Source: an uncultured Mediterraneibacter sp.
GTDB taxonomy: Bacteria; Bacillota; Clostridia; Lachnospirales; Lachnospiraceae
Length of the DNA stretch: 64,000 nucleotides
Assembly: GCA_934309345.1 (NCBI GenBank)
Contig: CAKRDD010000019.1
Span: 7,082-71,081, forward strand
Direction: 5' to 3'
In this document: in pieces, positions 8,665-18,221 of the stretch
Numbering within the stretch: position 1 is the stretch's first letter
Layout of the letters: each line of letters begins with the position of its first letter
Translations under genes and position numbers: made by a program
Notes under the pieces: model-generated
The model's input: only the letters and a program-made list of their open reading frames with translations
Database searches by the model: none
Told to the model about the DNA's origin: nothing

Positions 8665-8687
8665 TTTTTGTAAAAAACTTACAAAAA
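8665..8687 (-). terminator. Weak terminator-like hairpin at the bofA stop
   Basis: TTTTTGTAA and TTACAAAAA form a 9-bp AT-only stem around a 5-base loop overlapping the bofA stop codon, followed on the minus strand by a T-rich tract. The stem has few G-C pairs, so termination may be leaky. Confidence 0.35.
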
Positions 8688-8888
8688 TTGATACCATGTA
8701 ATGCTATAAAGAAGACAAACCCCAGGAATTCCAAGGGTTCCGGATGTCAAAAAGGTCATCGGATTCAAACCGACATTAATTGAAGAATCTGCTGGAAGAA
8801 CATATTTGTTTATTATAAAAATCAACGCCATTCCAATGGTTGCCCGTATGAAAAAGTGGAGAAAAAAGTATCCTGTTTTCTTTTTCAT
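8679..8888 (-). CDS. bofA: Pro-sigma-K processing inhibitor BofA family protein
   Basis: 69 residues with two hydrophobic helices and the BofA signature: a helix ending in INKYVLP, then INVGLNPMTFLTSGTLGIPGV and a second helix. In B. subtilis BofA sits in the outer forespore membrane and holds back the SpoIVFB protease that activates sigma-K. Its presence implies a sporulation programme. It lies between gyrA and the Tad promoter, with its own region of low-complexity DNA upstream; a GGAAGAG ribosome site is 4 bases before the ATG. Confidence 0.8.
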   Translation of the reverse strand: MKKKTGYFFLHFFIRATIGMALIFIINKYVLPADSSINVGLNPMTFLTSGTLGIPGVCLLYSITWYQFL

Positions 8889-8980
8889 TTCACTCTTCCA
8901 ATCTGTTTTTTCTTGATTTATTTTATTTTTTCCGTCTCTTTTTTATTCCTTTTGATTCCATTTTTAATTCTTTATGTGCA

Positions 8981-9036
8981 GAAAAAGAAAGCGGATAAAG
9001 TTCACTGTAATCAAGTAAACTCAATCCACTTTCTCT
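8981..9036 (-). terminator. Terminator downstream of gyrA
   Basis: After the gyrA stop the minus strand folds as AAAGTGGAT ... ATCCGCTTT with a nested GTTTACT / AGTGAAC stem, directly followed by CTTTTTCT. Long stem plus T-run, so a plausible rho-independent terminator. Confidence 0.65.
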
Positions 9037-9088
9037 TATCTTTTTATTCTTCAGGACAGCTTACAATCTTCTGTAAACCATAACAACT

Positions 9089-11641
9089 CTACTCCTCTGT
9101 TGTTTCCTGCTCAGTTGTCTCAGAAACTGATCCTTCCTCTGTTTTTTCAGACTCATCCTCGTCAGAAATCTCAACTTCTTCACCGTCAATCTCGGCAGAA
9201 GCCTTTCTCACCTTCGCAACGCTCGCTACAGTGTCATTTTCCTTCAGGTTGATCAGTTTTACACCTGATGTGATTCTGCCGTAAACAGAGATATCAGAAC
9301 ACTTCATACGGATAATAATTCCCTCTGTGTTGATGATCATGATCTCACTGTCTTCATCTACAGCTTTCATTCCGACAACATTTCCTGTCTTCTCTGTGAT
9401 CTTATAACATTTCACACCTTTACCGCCACGATTCTGACGTGTAAATTCATCCATGTCTGTACGTTTACCCATACCACGCTCAGATACGATCAGCATATCT
9501 TTGCCCTGGCTTTCGATCTGCATACCGATCACAACGTCATTATCTGTCAGGTTCATACCGCGTACACCCATAGAAACACGGCCTGTGGAACGTACATCTG
9601 TCTCATTGAAACGGATACACATACCGTACTTTGTAACGAGGAAAATATCCTCTGTATTATCTGTGATCTTAACTTCGATCAGCTTATCATCCTCACGCAA
9701 TACGATCGCTGCAAGTCCTGTCTTTCTGACATTTGCATAATCCTGGATCGGAGTCTTTTTCACAAGACCTTTCTCCGTTGCCATGAACAGATACTTACCT
9801 TCCTCATACTCACGAAGCGGAATGATCGCTGTAATCTTCTCTTCCGGCATCAGCTGGAGCAGGTTAATGATCGCGGTTCCACGCGCAGTTCTTCCTGCCT
9901 CCGGAATCTCATAAGCTTTCAGTCTGTAGACACGTCCTGTGTTTGTAAAGAACATGATGTAATGGTGACTGGTTGTAATAAACAGTTCTCGGATGTAATC
10001 ATCCTCCAGAGTCTGCATTCCCTTAATACCTTTACCACCACGATTCTGGCTCTTGAATGTGTCCATAGACATTCTCTTGATATATCCAAGTTTTGTCATT
10101 GTAATTACGACATTTTCACGCGGAATCAGATCTTCCATGGAGATGTCAAATTCATCAAATCCAATCTTTGTTCTTCTGTCATCACCATATTTCTCAGCAA
10201 TTACAAGAATCTCTTTTTTAATCACACCAAGAAGAAGTTTTTTATCAGCAAGAATTGCTTTATACTCTTCAATCTTCTTCATAAGCTCTGCATATTCAGC
10301 TTCAATCTTCTCACGTTCCAGACCTGTGAGTGCACGCAGACGCATATCTACGATTGCCTGTGCCTGGGCATCACTGAGTCCAAAGCGTTTGATCAATTCT
10401 GCTTTTGCTTCCTGAACATTCTTAGAACCACGGATGATGCGGATGACTTCGTCAATGTTATCCAGAGCGATCAGTAATCCTTCCAGGATATGAGCTCTCT
10501 CCTGTGCTTTATTCAGGTCATACTGTGTTCTTCTTGTCACAACATCTTCCTGATGACGCAAGTAGTACTGCAGCATCTCAAGAAGATTCATAACTTTCGG
10601 CTGATTATCAACGAGCGCCAGCATGATCACACCAAATGTATCCTGAAGCTGTGTATGTTTATATAACTGATTCAGAATTACATTCGGATTCACATCACGA
10701 CGAAGCTCAATACATATTCTCATACCTTCACGGTTAGACTGGTCACTTAAATCCGTGATTCCATCAATCTTTTTATCTCTTACAAGCTCAGCGATCTTCT
10801 CGATCAGACGTGCTTTATTTACCATATACGGAAGCTCAGTAACAATAATTCTGTTCTTTCCGTTCTGCATTGGCTCAATGTTTGTCACTGCACGCACTCT
10901 GATCTTACCGCGTCCAGTTCTGTATGCCTCTTCAATTCCTCTTGTACCAAGGATCTCCGCACCTGTAGGGAAATCTGGTCCCTTCACGATTTCAAGGATT
11001 TCCTCGATTGTCGTCTCTTCTTTGTCTGCAATCTGATCGTCAATGATCTGGACAACAGCTGAAATAACCTCACGCAGATTATGCGGAGGAATATTCGTTG
11101 CCATACCTACTGCGATACCTGATGTTCCATTTACCAGAAGATTCGGGAATCTAGACGGAAGTACAGTCGGCTCTTTCTCTGTTTCATCAAAGTTCGGGAT
11201 AAAATCTACGGTATTTTTGTTAATGTCCGCTGTCATCTCCATAGAGATCTTGCTCAGACGTGCCTCTGTGTAACGCATTGCAGCAGCGCCATCACCGTCC
11301 ACTGAACCAAAGTTTCCGTGTCCGTCTACAAGCGGATAACGGGTAGACCACTCCTGTGCAAGATTAACGAGAGCTCCATAAATCGAGCTGTCTCCATGAG
11401 GATGGTATTTTCCCATCGTATCACCGACAATACGCGCACATTTACGATGCGGTTTGTCCGGTCCATTATTTAATTCTATCATTGAGTACAGAATTCGTCT
11501 CTGTACCGGCTTAAGTCCGTCTCTAACATCTGGAAGAGCACGGGCAGCGATTACGCTCATGGCATAGTCGATGTATGAAGTCTCCATCGTCTTTTTCAGA
11601 TCGACTTCATGGACTTTGTCAAAAATATTGTCTTCCATCAC
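9089..11641 (-). CDS. gyrA: DNA gyrase subunit A
   Basis: 850 residues, the usual length. Breakage-reunion domain with the catalytic Tyr in AAMRYTEARLS (about residue 125), the QRDR segment KYHPHGDSSIYGALV, and a C-terminal beta-pinwheel with two GyrA-box motifs QNRGGKG (about 540 and 745). The last 45 residues are an acidic Glu/Ser/Thr tail. With GyrB it forms the A2B2 enzyme that introduces negative supercoils. In the QRDR the residue equivalent to E. coli Asp87 is Gly. ATG 11641 follows AAAAAGGAG. Separated from gyrB by a 194-base structured spacer. Confidence 0.97.
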   Translation of the reverse strand: MMEDNIFDKVHEVDLKKTMETSYIDYAMSVIAARALPDVRDGLKPVQRRILYSMIELNNGPDKPHRKCARIVGDTMGKYHPHGDSSIYGALVNLAQEWSTRYPLVDGHGNFGSVDGDGAAAMRYTEARLSKISMEMTADINKNTVDFIPNFDETEKEPTVLPSRFPNLLVNGTSGIAVGMATNIPPHNLREVISAVVQIIDDQIADKEETTIEEILEIVKGPDFPTGAEILGTRGIEEAYRTGRGKIRVRAVTNIEPMQNGKNRIIVTELPYMVNKARLIEKIAELVRDKKIDGITDLSDQSNREGMRICIELRRDVNPNVILNQLYKHTQLQDTFGVIMLALVDNQPKVMNLLEMLQYYLRHQEDVVTRRTQYDLNKAQERAHILEGLLIALDNIDEVIRIIRGSKNVQEAKAELIKRFGLSDAQAQAIVDMRLRALTGLEREKIEAEYAELMKKIEEYKAILADKKLLLGVIKKEILVIAEKYGDDRRTKIGFDEFDISMEDLIPRENVVITMTKLGYIKRMSMDTFKSQNRGGKGIKGMQTLEDDYIRELFITTSHHYIMFFTNTGRVYRLKAYEIPEAGRTARGTAIINLLQLMPEEKITAIIPLREYEEGKYLFMATEKGLVKKTPIQDYANVRKTGLAAIVLREDDKLIEVKITDNTEDIFLVTKYGMCIRFNETDVRSTGRVSMGVRGMNLTDNDVVIGMQIESQGKDMLIVSERGMGKRTDMDEFTRQNRGGKGVKCYKITEKTGNVVGMKAVDEDSEIMIINTEGIIIRMKCSDISVYGRITSGVKLINLKENDTVASVAKVRKASAEIDGEEVEISDEDESEKTEEGSVSETTEQETTEE

Positions 11642-11708
11642 TTGTCTCCTTTTTTCTAGGGTCAGTCTATCAAATAAATTCCAGTATTCTTACGCTCTAC
11701 ATCAGCTC

Positions 11709-11819
11709 AAAAATCTGACGATTTTTTCGCTGGGTTGGCATTTCTAATGCCAACCCAGACAACTACGTCCAGGTCTGCTTTCGAGTAAACTCGAATCAGG
11801 CCTGCCCGAAGTTGCCTGG
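11709..11819 (-). other. Structured spacer between gyrB and gyrA
   Basis: The 194-base gap carries several stems: AAAATC / GATTTT (11710-11725), a perfect 13-bp stem CTGGGTTGGCATT / AATGCCAACCCAG (11730-11758), TCGAGT / ACTCGA near 11781-11794, and a long-range pairing CCAGACAACT / AGTTGCCTGG (11755-11764 with 11810-11819) that shares four bases with the 13-bp stem, so the two folds exclude each other. It might be an attenuator, an mRNA processing site or a dispersed intergenic element. Confidence 0.5.
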
Positions 11820-11835
11820 TGTGTCGCTATAACTA

Positions 11836-13770
11836 CTAGATATCCAAATTTTGTACATATTTCGCGTTTTCTTCGATGAATTCTCTTCTTGGTTCTACTT
11901 TGTCTCCCATGAGGGTTGTGAAAGTAAGATCCAACTCAGAAGATGTCTCATCATCCATTGTTACGCGCAGAAGAATTCTGTGCTCCGGATCCATAGTTGT
12001 CTCCCAGAGCTGCTCTGCATCCATCTCTCCAAGACCTTTGTAACGCTGGATCTTGTTGTTGCTGTCACGACCAACTTCTGTGAGAATCTGGTTCAGTTCA
12101 TCATCGCTGTATGCATACCATACCTTCTTGTTCTTCTCCAGCTTATACAGCGGCGGCTGTGCAAGATATACATATCCTTCTTTGATCAGATCAGGCATGA
12201 AACGATACAGGAATGTCAAAAGAAGGGTACTGATGTGCGCTCCATCGACATCGGCATCGGTCATGATAATGATCTTGTGATATCTCAGCTTGCTGATATC
12301 AAAATCTTCATGAATTCCCGTTCCGAATGCTGTGATCATTGCCTTAATCTCAGCATTTCCGTAAATCTTATCAAGACGTGCCTTCTCTACATTCAGAATC
12401 TTACCACGAAGTGGCAGGATTGCCTGAGTTGCACGGTCTCTGGCTGTCTTCGCAGAACCGCCGGCGGAATCTCCCTCGACGATATAGATCTCACACTTGG
12501 ACGGATCTTTATCTGAACAGTCTGCCAGTTTTCCCGGAAGAGACATTCCTTCAAGAGCAGACTTTCTTCTTGTAAGATCTCTTGCTTTTCTGGCTGCTTC
12601 ACGGGCACGCTGTGCCATAACAGACTTTTCGATGATCATCTTTGCAACACTTGGATTCTGCTCCAGGAAGATCTCCAGCTGTGTTCTGACGATATTATCA
12701 ACAGCTCCACGCGCTTCACTGTTTCCAAGTTTCTGCTTTGTCTGTCCTTCAAACTGAGGATCCTCAATCTTGACACTGACAATCGCAGTCAGTCCCTCAC
12801 GGATATCCTCTCCTGAAAGCTGCTCATTCTCTTTCAACAGCTTATTTTTCTTGCCATAATCGTTGAATACCTTGGTCAATGCACTTCTGAATCCCGCAAT
12901 ATGAGTACCACCTTCCGGCGTTGTAATATTATTTACAAAACCATAAGTTGTCTCATTGTAGGAGTCATTATGCTGCATAGCAACCTCAACTGCAACATTA
13001 TCTTTCATACCTTCACAGTAAATAATCTGCTCATAGAGCGCAGTTTTACTCTTGTTCAGGTATGTTACAAATTCTTTAATACCACCTTCATAGTGGAAAA
13101 TATGCTCACGGATCTCTTCCTCACGAAGATCTCTTAAGTGAATCTTCAATCCCTTTGTCAGGAATGCCATCTCACGGAAACGCTGTTTCAGTGTATTATA
13201 ATCAAATACCGTTTCCTCAAAGATTTCCTTATCCGGAAGGAAAGTAACCTTTGTTCCTCTCAGCTCCGGCTCACATTCTCTGTCAACTCTGAGTTTATAG
13301 CATACTTTACCACGCTCATAACGCTGTTTATAAATCTTACCTTCGTTGGCAATCTCTACTTCCAGCCACTCAGAAAGAGCATTAACAACAGATGCACCTA
13401 CTCCGTGCAATCCTCCAGATACCTTGTATCCTCCACCGCCGAATTTACCACCGGCATGCAGGATTGTAAATACAACCTCAACTGCAGGAAGTCCTGCCTT
13501 ATGGTTGATTCCTACAGGAATTCCACGCCCATTGTCTGTGACCGTTATAGAATTGTCTTTGTTAATGTCTACCTGAATTTTATCACAGTATCCGGCCAGA
13601 GCCTCATCCACCGCATTATCTACAATCTCATAAACCAGATGATGAAGTCCTCTGACGGAAGTGCTGCCAATGTACATACCCGGTCTTTTTCTTACGGCTT
13701 CCAATCCTTCCAAAATCTGAATCTGGTCCGCTCCGTATTCAGCGTCAAATTCTGTACCTGATGCACCCAT
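11836..13770 (-). CDS. gyrB: DNA gyrase subunit B
   Basis: 644 residues. GHKL ATPase domain at the N-terminus (VDNAVDEALAGYCD, DNGRGIPV, GGLHGVGASVVNALS), transducer region, then the TOPRIM domain with EGDSAGGSAK (about 435) and DADVDGAHI (about 510), and the short C-terminal tail of Gram-positive GyrB (KYVQNLDI). It supplies ATP hydrolysis and Mg-binding acidic residues to gyrase. The ribosome site AGGAGG overlaps the recF stop, so the two genes are coupled, as in B. subtilis. Confidence 0.97.
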   Translation of the reverse strand: MGASGTEFDAEYGADQIQILEGLEAVRKRPGMYIGSTSVRGLHHLVYEIVDNAVDEALAGYCDKIQVDINKDNSITVTDNGRGIPVGINHKAGLPAVEVVFTILHAGGKFGGGGYKVSGGLHGVGASVVNALSEWLEVEIANEGKIYKQRYERGKVCYKLRVDRECEPELRGTKVTFLPDKEIFEETVFDYNTLKQRFREMAFLTKGLKIHLRDLREEEIREHIFHYEGGIKEFVTYLNKSKTALYEQIIYCEGMKDNVAVEVAMQHNDSYNETTYGFVNNITTPEGGTHIAGFRSALTKVFNDYGKKNKLLKENEQLSGEDIREGLTAIVSVKIEDPQFEGQTKQKLGNSEARGAVDNIVRTQLEIFLEQNPSVAKMIIEKSVMAQRAREAARKARDLTRRKSALEGMSLPGKLADCSDKDPSKCEIYIVEGDSAGGSAKTARDRATQAILPLRGKILNVEKARLDKIYGNAEIKAMITAFGTGIHEDFDISKLRYHKIIIMTDADVDGAHISTLLLTFLYRFMPDLIKEGYVYLAQPPLYKLEKNKKVWYAYSDDELNQILTEVGRDSNNKIQRYKGLGEMDAEQLWETTMDPEHRILLRVTMDDETSSELDLTFTTLMGDKVEPRREFIEENAKYVQNLDI

Positions 13771-13781
13771 TCTTAAACCTC

Positions 13782-14873
13782 CTAGTTTTCTTTTGCTACA
13801 TGTCCACTTTTCACATGGAATATCTTGTTGATAGAAAATCTATGATTTACAAACTCATCCAGTCCCGTACAGGTAATCACCGTCTGTATATCATGAATAC
13901 TATCCAGTAAATAGTTTTGCCTGTTTTTATCCAGTTCAGACAAAACATCGTCTAATAACAGGATCGGCGTATCCCCAATGATCCGCTTCACCAGTTCAAT
14001 CTCGGCTAATTTCAGCGACAACGCAGCTGTTCTTTGTTGTCCCTGAGAACCAAATTTTCTAATATCCAAATCTCCTGACAGGAAACACAGATCATCTCTA
14101 TGCGGACCTACAGACGTACTTTTCATCCGCAGATCCCTCTCTCTGTTTTTCTTCAGAGCCTGCTCCATCGACATCTCACCAATACTTGATTCATAAGTCA
14201 ATGACAGCCGTTCTTTCCCGCCTGTCAGACGGAAATGAATCTCTGAAATAATCTCATTCACCTGTCGTACAAATTCTTTTCTTCTGTCCAAAACCTTTGT
14301 TCCATAAGCAGCCAGCTGCATATCCCAGATATCCAGTGTCTCCAGCAAATGCTGCTGGTTCGAGCCATAGATATCCTTCAAAAGTGAATTACGCTGGTTA
14401 ATAATACGGTTATAGTTCGAAAGATTGTTCAGATAGATCTTATCAAGCTGGGAAAGCTCAAGATCAATAAATCTTCTTCTTCCTGCCGGACCCTCTTTGA
14501 TAATATTAAGATCCTCTGGAGAAAAGAAAACAAAATGGACAATACCGAATAACTCACTTGCACGGCGAATCGGTACCTTATCGATTGCAATTCCCTTCGG
14601 ACTGTTTTTCTTCAGGTGCATATCGATCTGGAAAATGATTCCCTTTTTCTCAACTACTGTCTCCAGATGGGATTCATCATACCCAAACTGTATCATATCC
14701 CGATCCTTCGTTCCTCTGTGAGATTTCGTCGTTCCAGACAAATACAATGCTTCCAGTATGTTTGTCTTTCCTTGAGCATTGTCACCGTACAAAATATTTG
14801 TTTTCGGATCAAAGGTCAAATCTAATAAATCATAATTTCTGTAATTTTTCAGCTTTAAAGACTTGATTATCAT
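13782..14873 (-). CDS. recF: DNA replication and repair protein RecF
   Basis: 363 residues. SMC-like ATPase: Walker A GDNAQGKTN (about 34), the RecF signature region SVGPHRDD, the ABC-type motif FGSQGQQRTAALSLKLAE (about 285) and Walker B TPILLLDDVLSELD. RecF helps load RecA at gaps and stalled forks. Gene order dnaN-yaaA-recF-gyrB-gyrA is the classical Gram-positive arrangement. ATG 14873 has GGGG 6-7 bases upstream. Confidence 0.95.
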   Translation of the reverse strand: MIIKSLKLKNYRNYDLLDLTFDPKTNILYGDNAQGKTNILEALYLSGTTKSHRGTKDRDMIQFGYDESHLETVVEKKGIIFQIDMHLKKNSPKGIAIDKVPIRRASELFGIVHFVFFSPEDLNIIKEGPAGRRRFIDLELSQLDKIYLNNLSNYNRIINQRNSLLKDIYGSNQQHLLETLDIWDMQLAAYGTKVLDRRKEFVRQVNEIISEIHFRLTGGKERLSLTYESSIGEMSMEQALKKNRERDLRMKSTSVGPHRDDLCFLSGDLDIRKFGSQGQQRTAALSLKLAEIELVKRIIGDTPILLLDDVLSELDKNRQNYLLDSIHDIQTVITCTGLDEFVNHRFSINKIFHVKSGHVAKEN

Positions 14874-14942
14874 AATTTCCCCGCCATCACGTTATAACAC
14901 GAGCGAGAAAACCTCTCACATGTTATTCTACACGTTTTTTAA

Positions 14943-15158
14943 TTATTTTTCAATTTTTATTTCATTTCCGTCAAAAGAAGCTGTATCGCCCGGATAAAGC
15001 TTTCTTCCGCGTCTCGTATCAATTTCTCCGTTTACAAGAACAAGCCCGTTCTGAATTACGTCCTTAGCCTCAACACCACTTTCAACTAACCCGGCCGCCT
15101 TAAGCGCCTGACCGAGTTTAATGAATTCGTCCTGAGGGCGCAGTTTGATTATTTCCAT
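14943..15158 (-). CDS. yaaA: S4-domain RNA-binding protein YaaA
   Basis: 71 residues consisting of a single S4 fold: IIKLRPQDEFIKLGQALKAAGLVESGVEAKDVIQNGLVLVNGEIDTRRGRKLYPGD is the span, with the S4 core around residues 12-60. Same position and size as B. subtilis YaaA between dnaN and recF, where the homologue affects ribosome assembly. Good ribosome site AAGGAG before ATG 15158. Confidence 0.9.
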   Translation of the reverse strand: MEIIKLRPQDEFIKLGQALKAAGLVESGVEAKDVIQNGLVLVNGEIDTRRGRKLYPGDTASFDGNEIKIEK

Positions 15159-15262
15159 TTTTTGTCACTCCTTAATTAATTTTTATCACTGTTTTTGATC
15201 TTTATTTTTCTTTTAAACTTTTTAAACATTTTTAAACTTTTAATTTTTTGGATTTTAAAAAG

Positions 15263-15295
15263 TCAAAAAATTGCAGAGCAGGGCGTCTGCTCCGC
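15263..15295 (-). terminator. Terminator after dnaN
   Basis: On the minus strand GGAGCAGACGCCCTGCTCTGC folds into a GC-rich stem (GAGCAG / CTGCTC with flanking pairs) and is followed by AATTTTTTGACTTTTT. It lies 20 bases after the dnaN stop and separates dnaA-dnaN from yaaA-recF-gyrBA. Confidence 0.7.
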
Positions 15296-15316
15296 ATAAT
15301 CTATTCTTTTCTGAGT

Positions 15317-16426
15317 TTAGACAGCTGCATTAAAATTGACTGGAAGAATCAGGTAAATGTAAGACTGATTCTCGTCTTTGATAAAGCAAGGTGCTTTTGC
15401 ATTCATAAAATACAAGTCTACTTCTTCATCTTCAATCACACGAAGTGCATCGATCAAAAACTTTGGATTAAATCCGATCATCAGATCTTTTCCGTCTTTT
15501 GTACAGAAAATCAGTTCATCCATAGATCCAATTTGTGATTTGATCTTCAACTCCATTGATTCATTCTTGATGTCAATGATAATCGGCTTTTTGTCTCCCT
15601 CTTTGATAAGCAGAGTTGCACGATCAATACAATCTAACAGTTCTTTTTTATTCACATGTACTCTTGTTTCATAATCACTGGACAGCATCTGGTCAATCCG
15701 GAAATATTCACCTTCAATCAGTCTGGAAACAACCAATGTTCTGTCAAATTCAAACACAATATGATTTTTTGTAAATGAAATCTCAACTTCAGCATCCGCT
15801 TCACCGCCAATGATCTTGCTGATTTCCTGAAGAGTTTTTCCAGGAACGATTACTTTTCTCGGCTGATAAGCATCTTTCAGTTCGATTTTTCGGATTGAAA
15901 TTCTGTGACCATCAAGAGAAACCACTCTGAGAACATCATTGTCAATCTCAAAAAGTTCTCCGGTCATCATCTTGTTCGTATCATTGTCAGCAATTGAAAA
16001 AATAGTCTGGCGAACAACTTCTTTCAAAGTAAACTCGGAAATAGTAATAAAATCTTCACGTTCAATAGCCGGAAGATAAGAAAAATCATCTCCTGACTGG
16101 GCTGCGATATTAAATTTCGCTTTTTCACAAGTAATGATCGCCTGATTGTCAGACTCTGTTTCAATAACAACATCATTATCTGGAAGTTTACGGACAATTT
16201 CTGAAAAAATCTTTGCATTTAATGCAATAATACCTCTGGAATCAATAATTCCGTCAATTGTAGTTTCAATTCCAAGTTCCATATCATTGGCAGTCAGTTT
16301 GATTACATCTGTTGTTGCATCAATCAGAATACATTCAAGAATAGGCATTGTTGTTTTAGAGGGTACTGCCTTGGAAACAATACTGACTCCTTTTACGAGA
16401 TTCGATTTTTTGCATATGATTCTCAT
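15317..16426 (-). CDS. dnaN: DNA polymerase III beta sliding clamp
   Basis: 369 residues, three clamp domains. Conserved features include the N-terminal MRIICKKSNLVKGVSIVSKAV, the TMPILECI segment, VVSLDGHRISIRKI in the middle domain and the C-terminal LILPVNFN strand that forms part of the protein-binding pocket (usual ending is LPMR, here diverged). The ring tethers polymerase III and other partners to DNA. Lies 355 bases after dnaA, with DnaA boxes in the gap. Confidence 0.96.
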   Translation of the reverse strand: MRIICKKSNLVKGVSIVSKAVPSKTTMPILECILIDATTDVIKLTANDMELGIETTIDGIIDSRGIIALNAKIFSEIVRKLPDNDVVIETESDNQAIITCEKAKFNIAAQSGDDFSYLPAIEREDFITISEFTLKEVVRQTIFSIADNDTNKMMTGELFEIDNDVLRVVSLDGHRISIRKIELKDAYQPRKVIVPGKTLQEISKIIGGEADAEVEISFTKNHIVFEFDRTLVVSRLIEGEYFRIDQMLSSDYETRVHVNKKELLDCIDRATLLIKEGDKKPIIIDIKNESMELKIKSQIGSMDELIFCTKDGKDLMIGFNPKFLIDALRVIEDEEVDLYFMNAKAPCFIKDENQSYIYLILPVNFNAAV

Positions 16427-16468
16427 GTTGATGATTACTCCTTTCAGGTTTCGAGGTTACGGTTGGTA

Positions 16469-16762
16469 TGTGGATAACGTTTTTTTCTCGCGTAATTTAT
16501 GTATATTTATATAAATCGATTCCGCCTCCTCCGCCTTAGGGGGTGTGGATAAGTGGATAAGTGCCTGCAGCCCTTTAAAATCAAGGGTTTGCGGGTTTGG
16601 ATAACTATGTAGATTACAGAAAAATAACGTGTTGAAACTGTGGGGAAAAAAATTCGGCAAAAAATCCACATTTTTGTTATCCCAACGTTATTCACATAGA
16701 AATCTACAGGTTTTCTACAAAGTTATCCACATTTAACGCGAAAAAACGACAAGTTATTCACA
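16469..16762. other. oriC sub-region between dnaA and dnaN (DnaA-box cluster)
   Basis: The 355-base gap holds three perfect DnaA boxes: TGTGGATAA at 16469-16477 and 16544-16552, and TTATCCACA at 16723-16731. One-mismatch copies lie at 16552-16560 (AGTGGATAA), 16596-16604 (TTTGGATAA), 16688-16696 and 16754-16762 (both TTATTCACA). In Firmicutes with a bipartite origin this gap usually contains one of the two box clusters and the unwinding element. No gene is visible here. Confidence 0.8.
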
Positions 16763-16781
16763 ATTTATAGAGTTATCTTCC

Positions 16782-18152
16782 TTATACAGGATTGATTTTC
16801 TTCTTAATTATATTCACAGTGTTGTTTAAAGCCTCATCTGTCTTCAGATCATTCTCGATCTTGCGTACACCATGGCTAATAGAAGCATGATCTTTACCAC
16901 CGAGCAGGGCACCAATGGATTTTAGCGGTGTATCGGTCATATTTCTGCACAGATACATGACGATCTGGCGTGGAAGAACGATCTCGGCGTTTCGTTTTTT
17001 ACCTTTTAGTTCAGCTACCGGCACATTAAAGTGTTCAGAAACCACATCCATGATCAGTTCTGGTGAAACTGCACGGGTATCATCCGGTGAGATCATATCC
17101 TTCAAGGCCTCAGCAGCCAAAGGAATGTCGATCGGTTTATTCTCCAGATTAGAAAGAGCGATCAGTTTATTCAGAGATCCCTCAAGTTCACGGATATTGG
17201 ACTTAATATTATTGGCAATGTACTGCATAACTTCATCCGGAATATGATATTTCTCAAGTCCGTCGAGTTCTTCTTTCTTACGAAGGATTGCCATTCTTGT
17301 CTCATAGTCAGGAGAGGAGATGTCAGCAATCAGACCCCACTCAAAACGTGTGCGAAGTCTGGCTTCCAGTGTCTCGATGTCCTTCGGAGGCTTATCACTG
17401 GAGATAATAATCTGTTTTCCTGACACATGAAGGTGGTTAAATGTATGGAAAAATTCTTCCTGTGTACTTTCTTTTCCTATAATAAACTGAATATCGTCGA
17501 TCAGAAGAACGTCATTATTACGATATTTCTCGCGGAATGTGGTCATTGCCAGTTCATTTCCGTTCTTACCTACTTTAAGAGCATCGATCAGTTCATTCGT
17601 AAAAGTTTCACTTGTGACATACAGTACTTTTTTGGAGGGATCATGTTCCAAAATGTAATGTGCCACGGAGTGCATCAAATGGGTCTTTCCAAGTCCAACA
17701 CCTCCATATAAGAAGAGAGGGTTGTAGATCTCTCCCGGAGATTCGGCAACTGCGAGGGAAGCAGCGTGGGCGAAATTGTTGTTGCTTCCAACGACAAATG
17801 TGTCGAAAGTGTACTTTGGATTTAAGTTTGCCTTTTCATAAATCGCATTAACACGGGTCTTCTGGACGGAAGACTCTTTCTTTTCCTTAATCACTTTCGG
17901 GCTGTCGGTTACAAATTCCACTTCATATTCTGTACCGGTTACTTCGGCGATGCAGACCTTAAAAGGAAGCAGATATTTATCTTGAATATGTTCAAGACTC
18001 GCCTTCAGTTTGACGAGAATATATACGGTATTGTCCTTGACTTCATAAACAGTAAGTGGTGCAATCCATGTAGTATAAGAAATATTGGATGAGCAATATT
18101 CCAGCTTCATCTTGTTTAGTACCTGATCCCAGTTTTGTTCTACAATGTTCAT
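16782..18152 (-). CDS. dnaA: Chromosomal replication initiator DnaA
   Basis: 456 residues with all four domains: domain I (1-80), short linker, the AAA+ domain with Walker A GGVGLGKTH (about 150) and Walker B VLLIDDIQF (about 212), and domain IV ending in the DNA-binding signature GGKDHASISHGVRKIE (about 425). It binds TTATCCACA boxes on both sides of its own gene to open the origin, and likely represses itself. The ATG is preceded by TAGGAG about 10 bases upstream. Confidence 0.98.
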   Translation of the reverse strand: MNIVEQNWDQVLNKMKLEYCSSNISYTTWIAPLTVYEVKDNTVYILVKLKASLEHIQDKYLLPFKVCIAEVTGTEYEVEFVTDSPKVIKEKKESSVQKTRVNAIYEKANLNPKYTFDTFVVGSNNNFAHAASLAVAESPGEIYNPLFLYGGVGLGKTHLMHSVAHYILEHDPSKKVLYVTSETFTNELIDALKVGKNGNELAMTTFREKYRNNDVLLIDDIQFIIGKESTQEEFFHTFNHLHVSGKQIIISSDKPPKDIETLEARLRTRFEWGLIADISSPDYETRMAILRKKEELDGLEKYHIPDEVMQYIANNIKSNIRELEGSLNKLIALSNLENKPIDIPLAAEALKDMISPDDTRAVSPELIMDVVSEHFNVPVAELKGKKRNAEIVLPRQIVMYLCRNMTDTPLKSIGALLGGKDHASISHGVRKIENDLKTDEALNNTVNIIKKKINPV

Positions 18153-18221
18153 CGATAGTAACTCCTAATTTTTTAAAATTATAATGGAAAGGTTGAAAAT
18201 CCAGCACAAATAATTCAGGAC

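Noticed and set aside
8856..9083. Plus-strand reading frame of 75 codons between bofA and gyrA
   Set aside because: It lies over the gyrA terminator, is very Phe/Leu-rich by base composition, and has no ribosome site.
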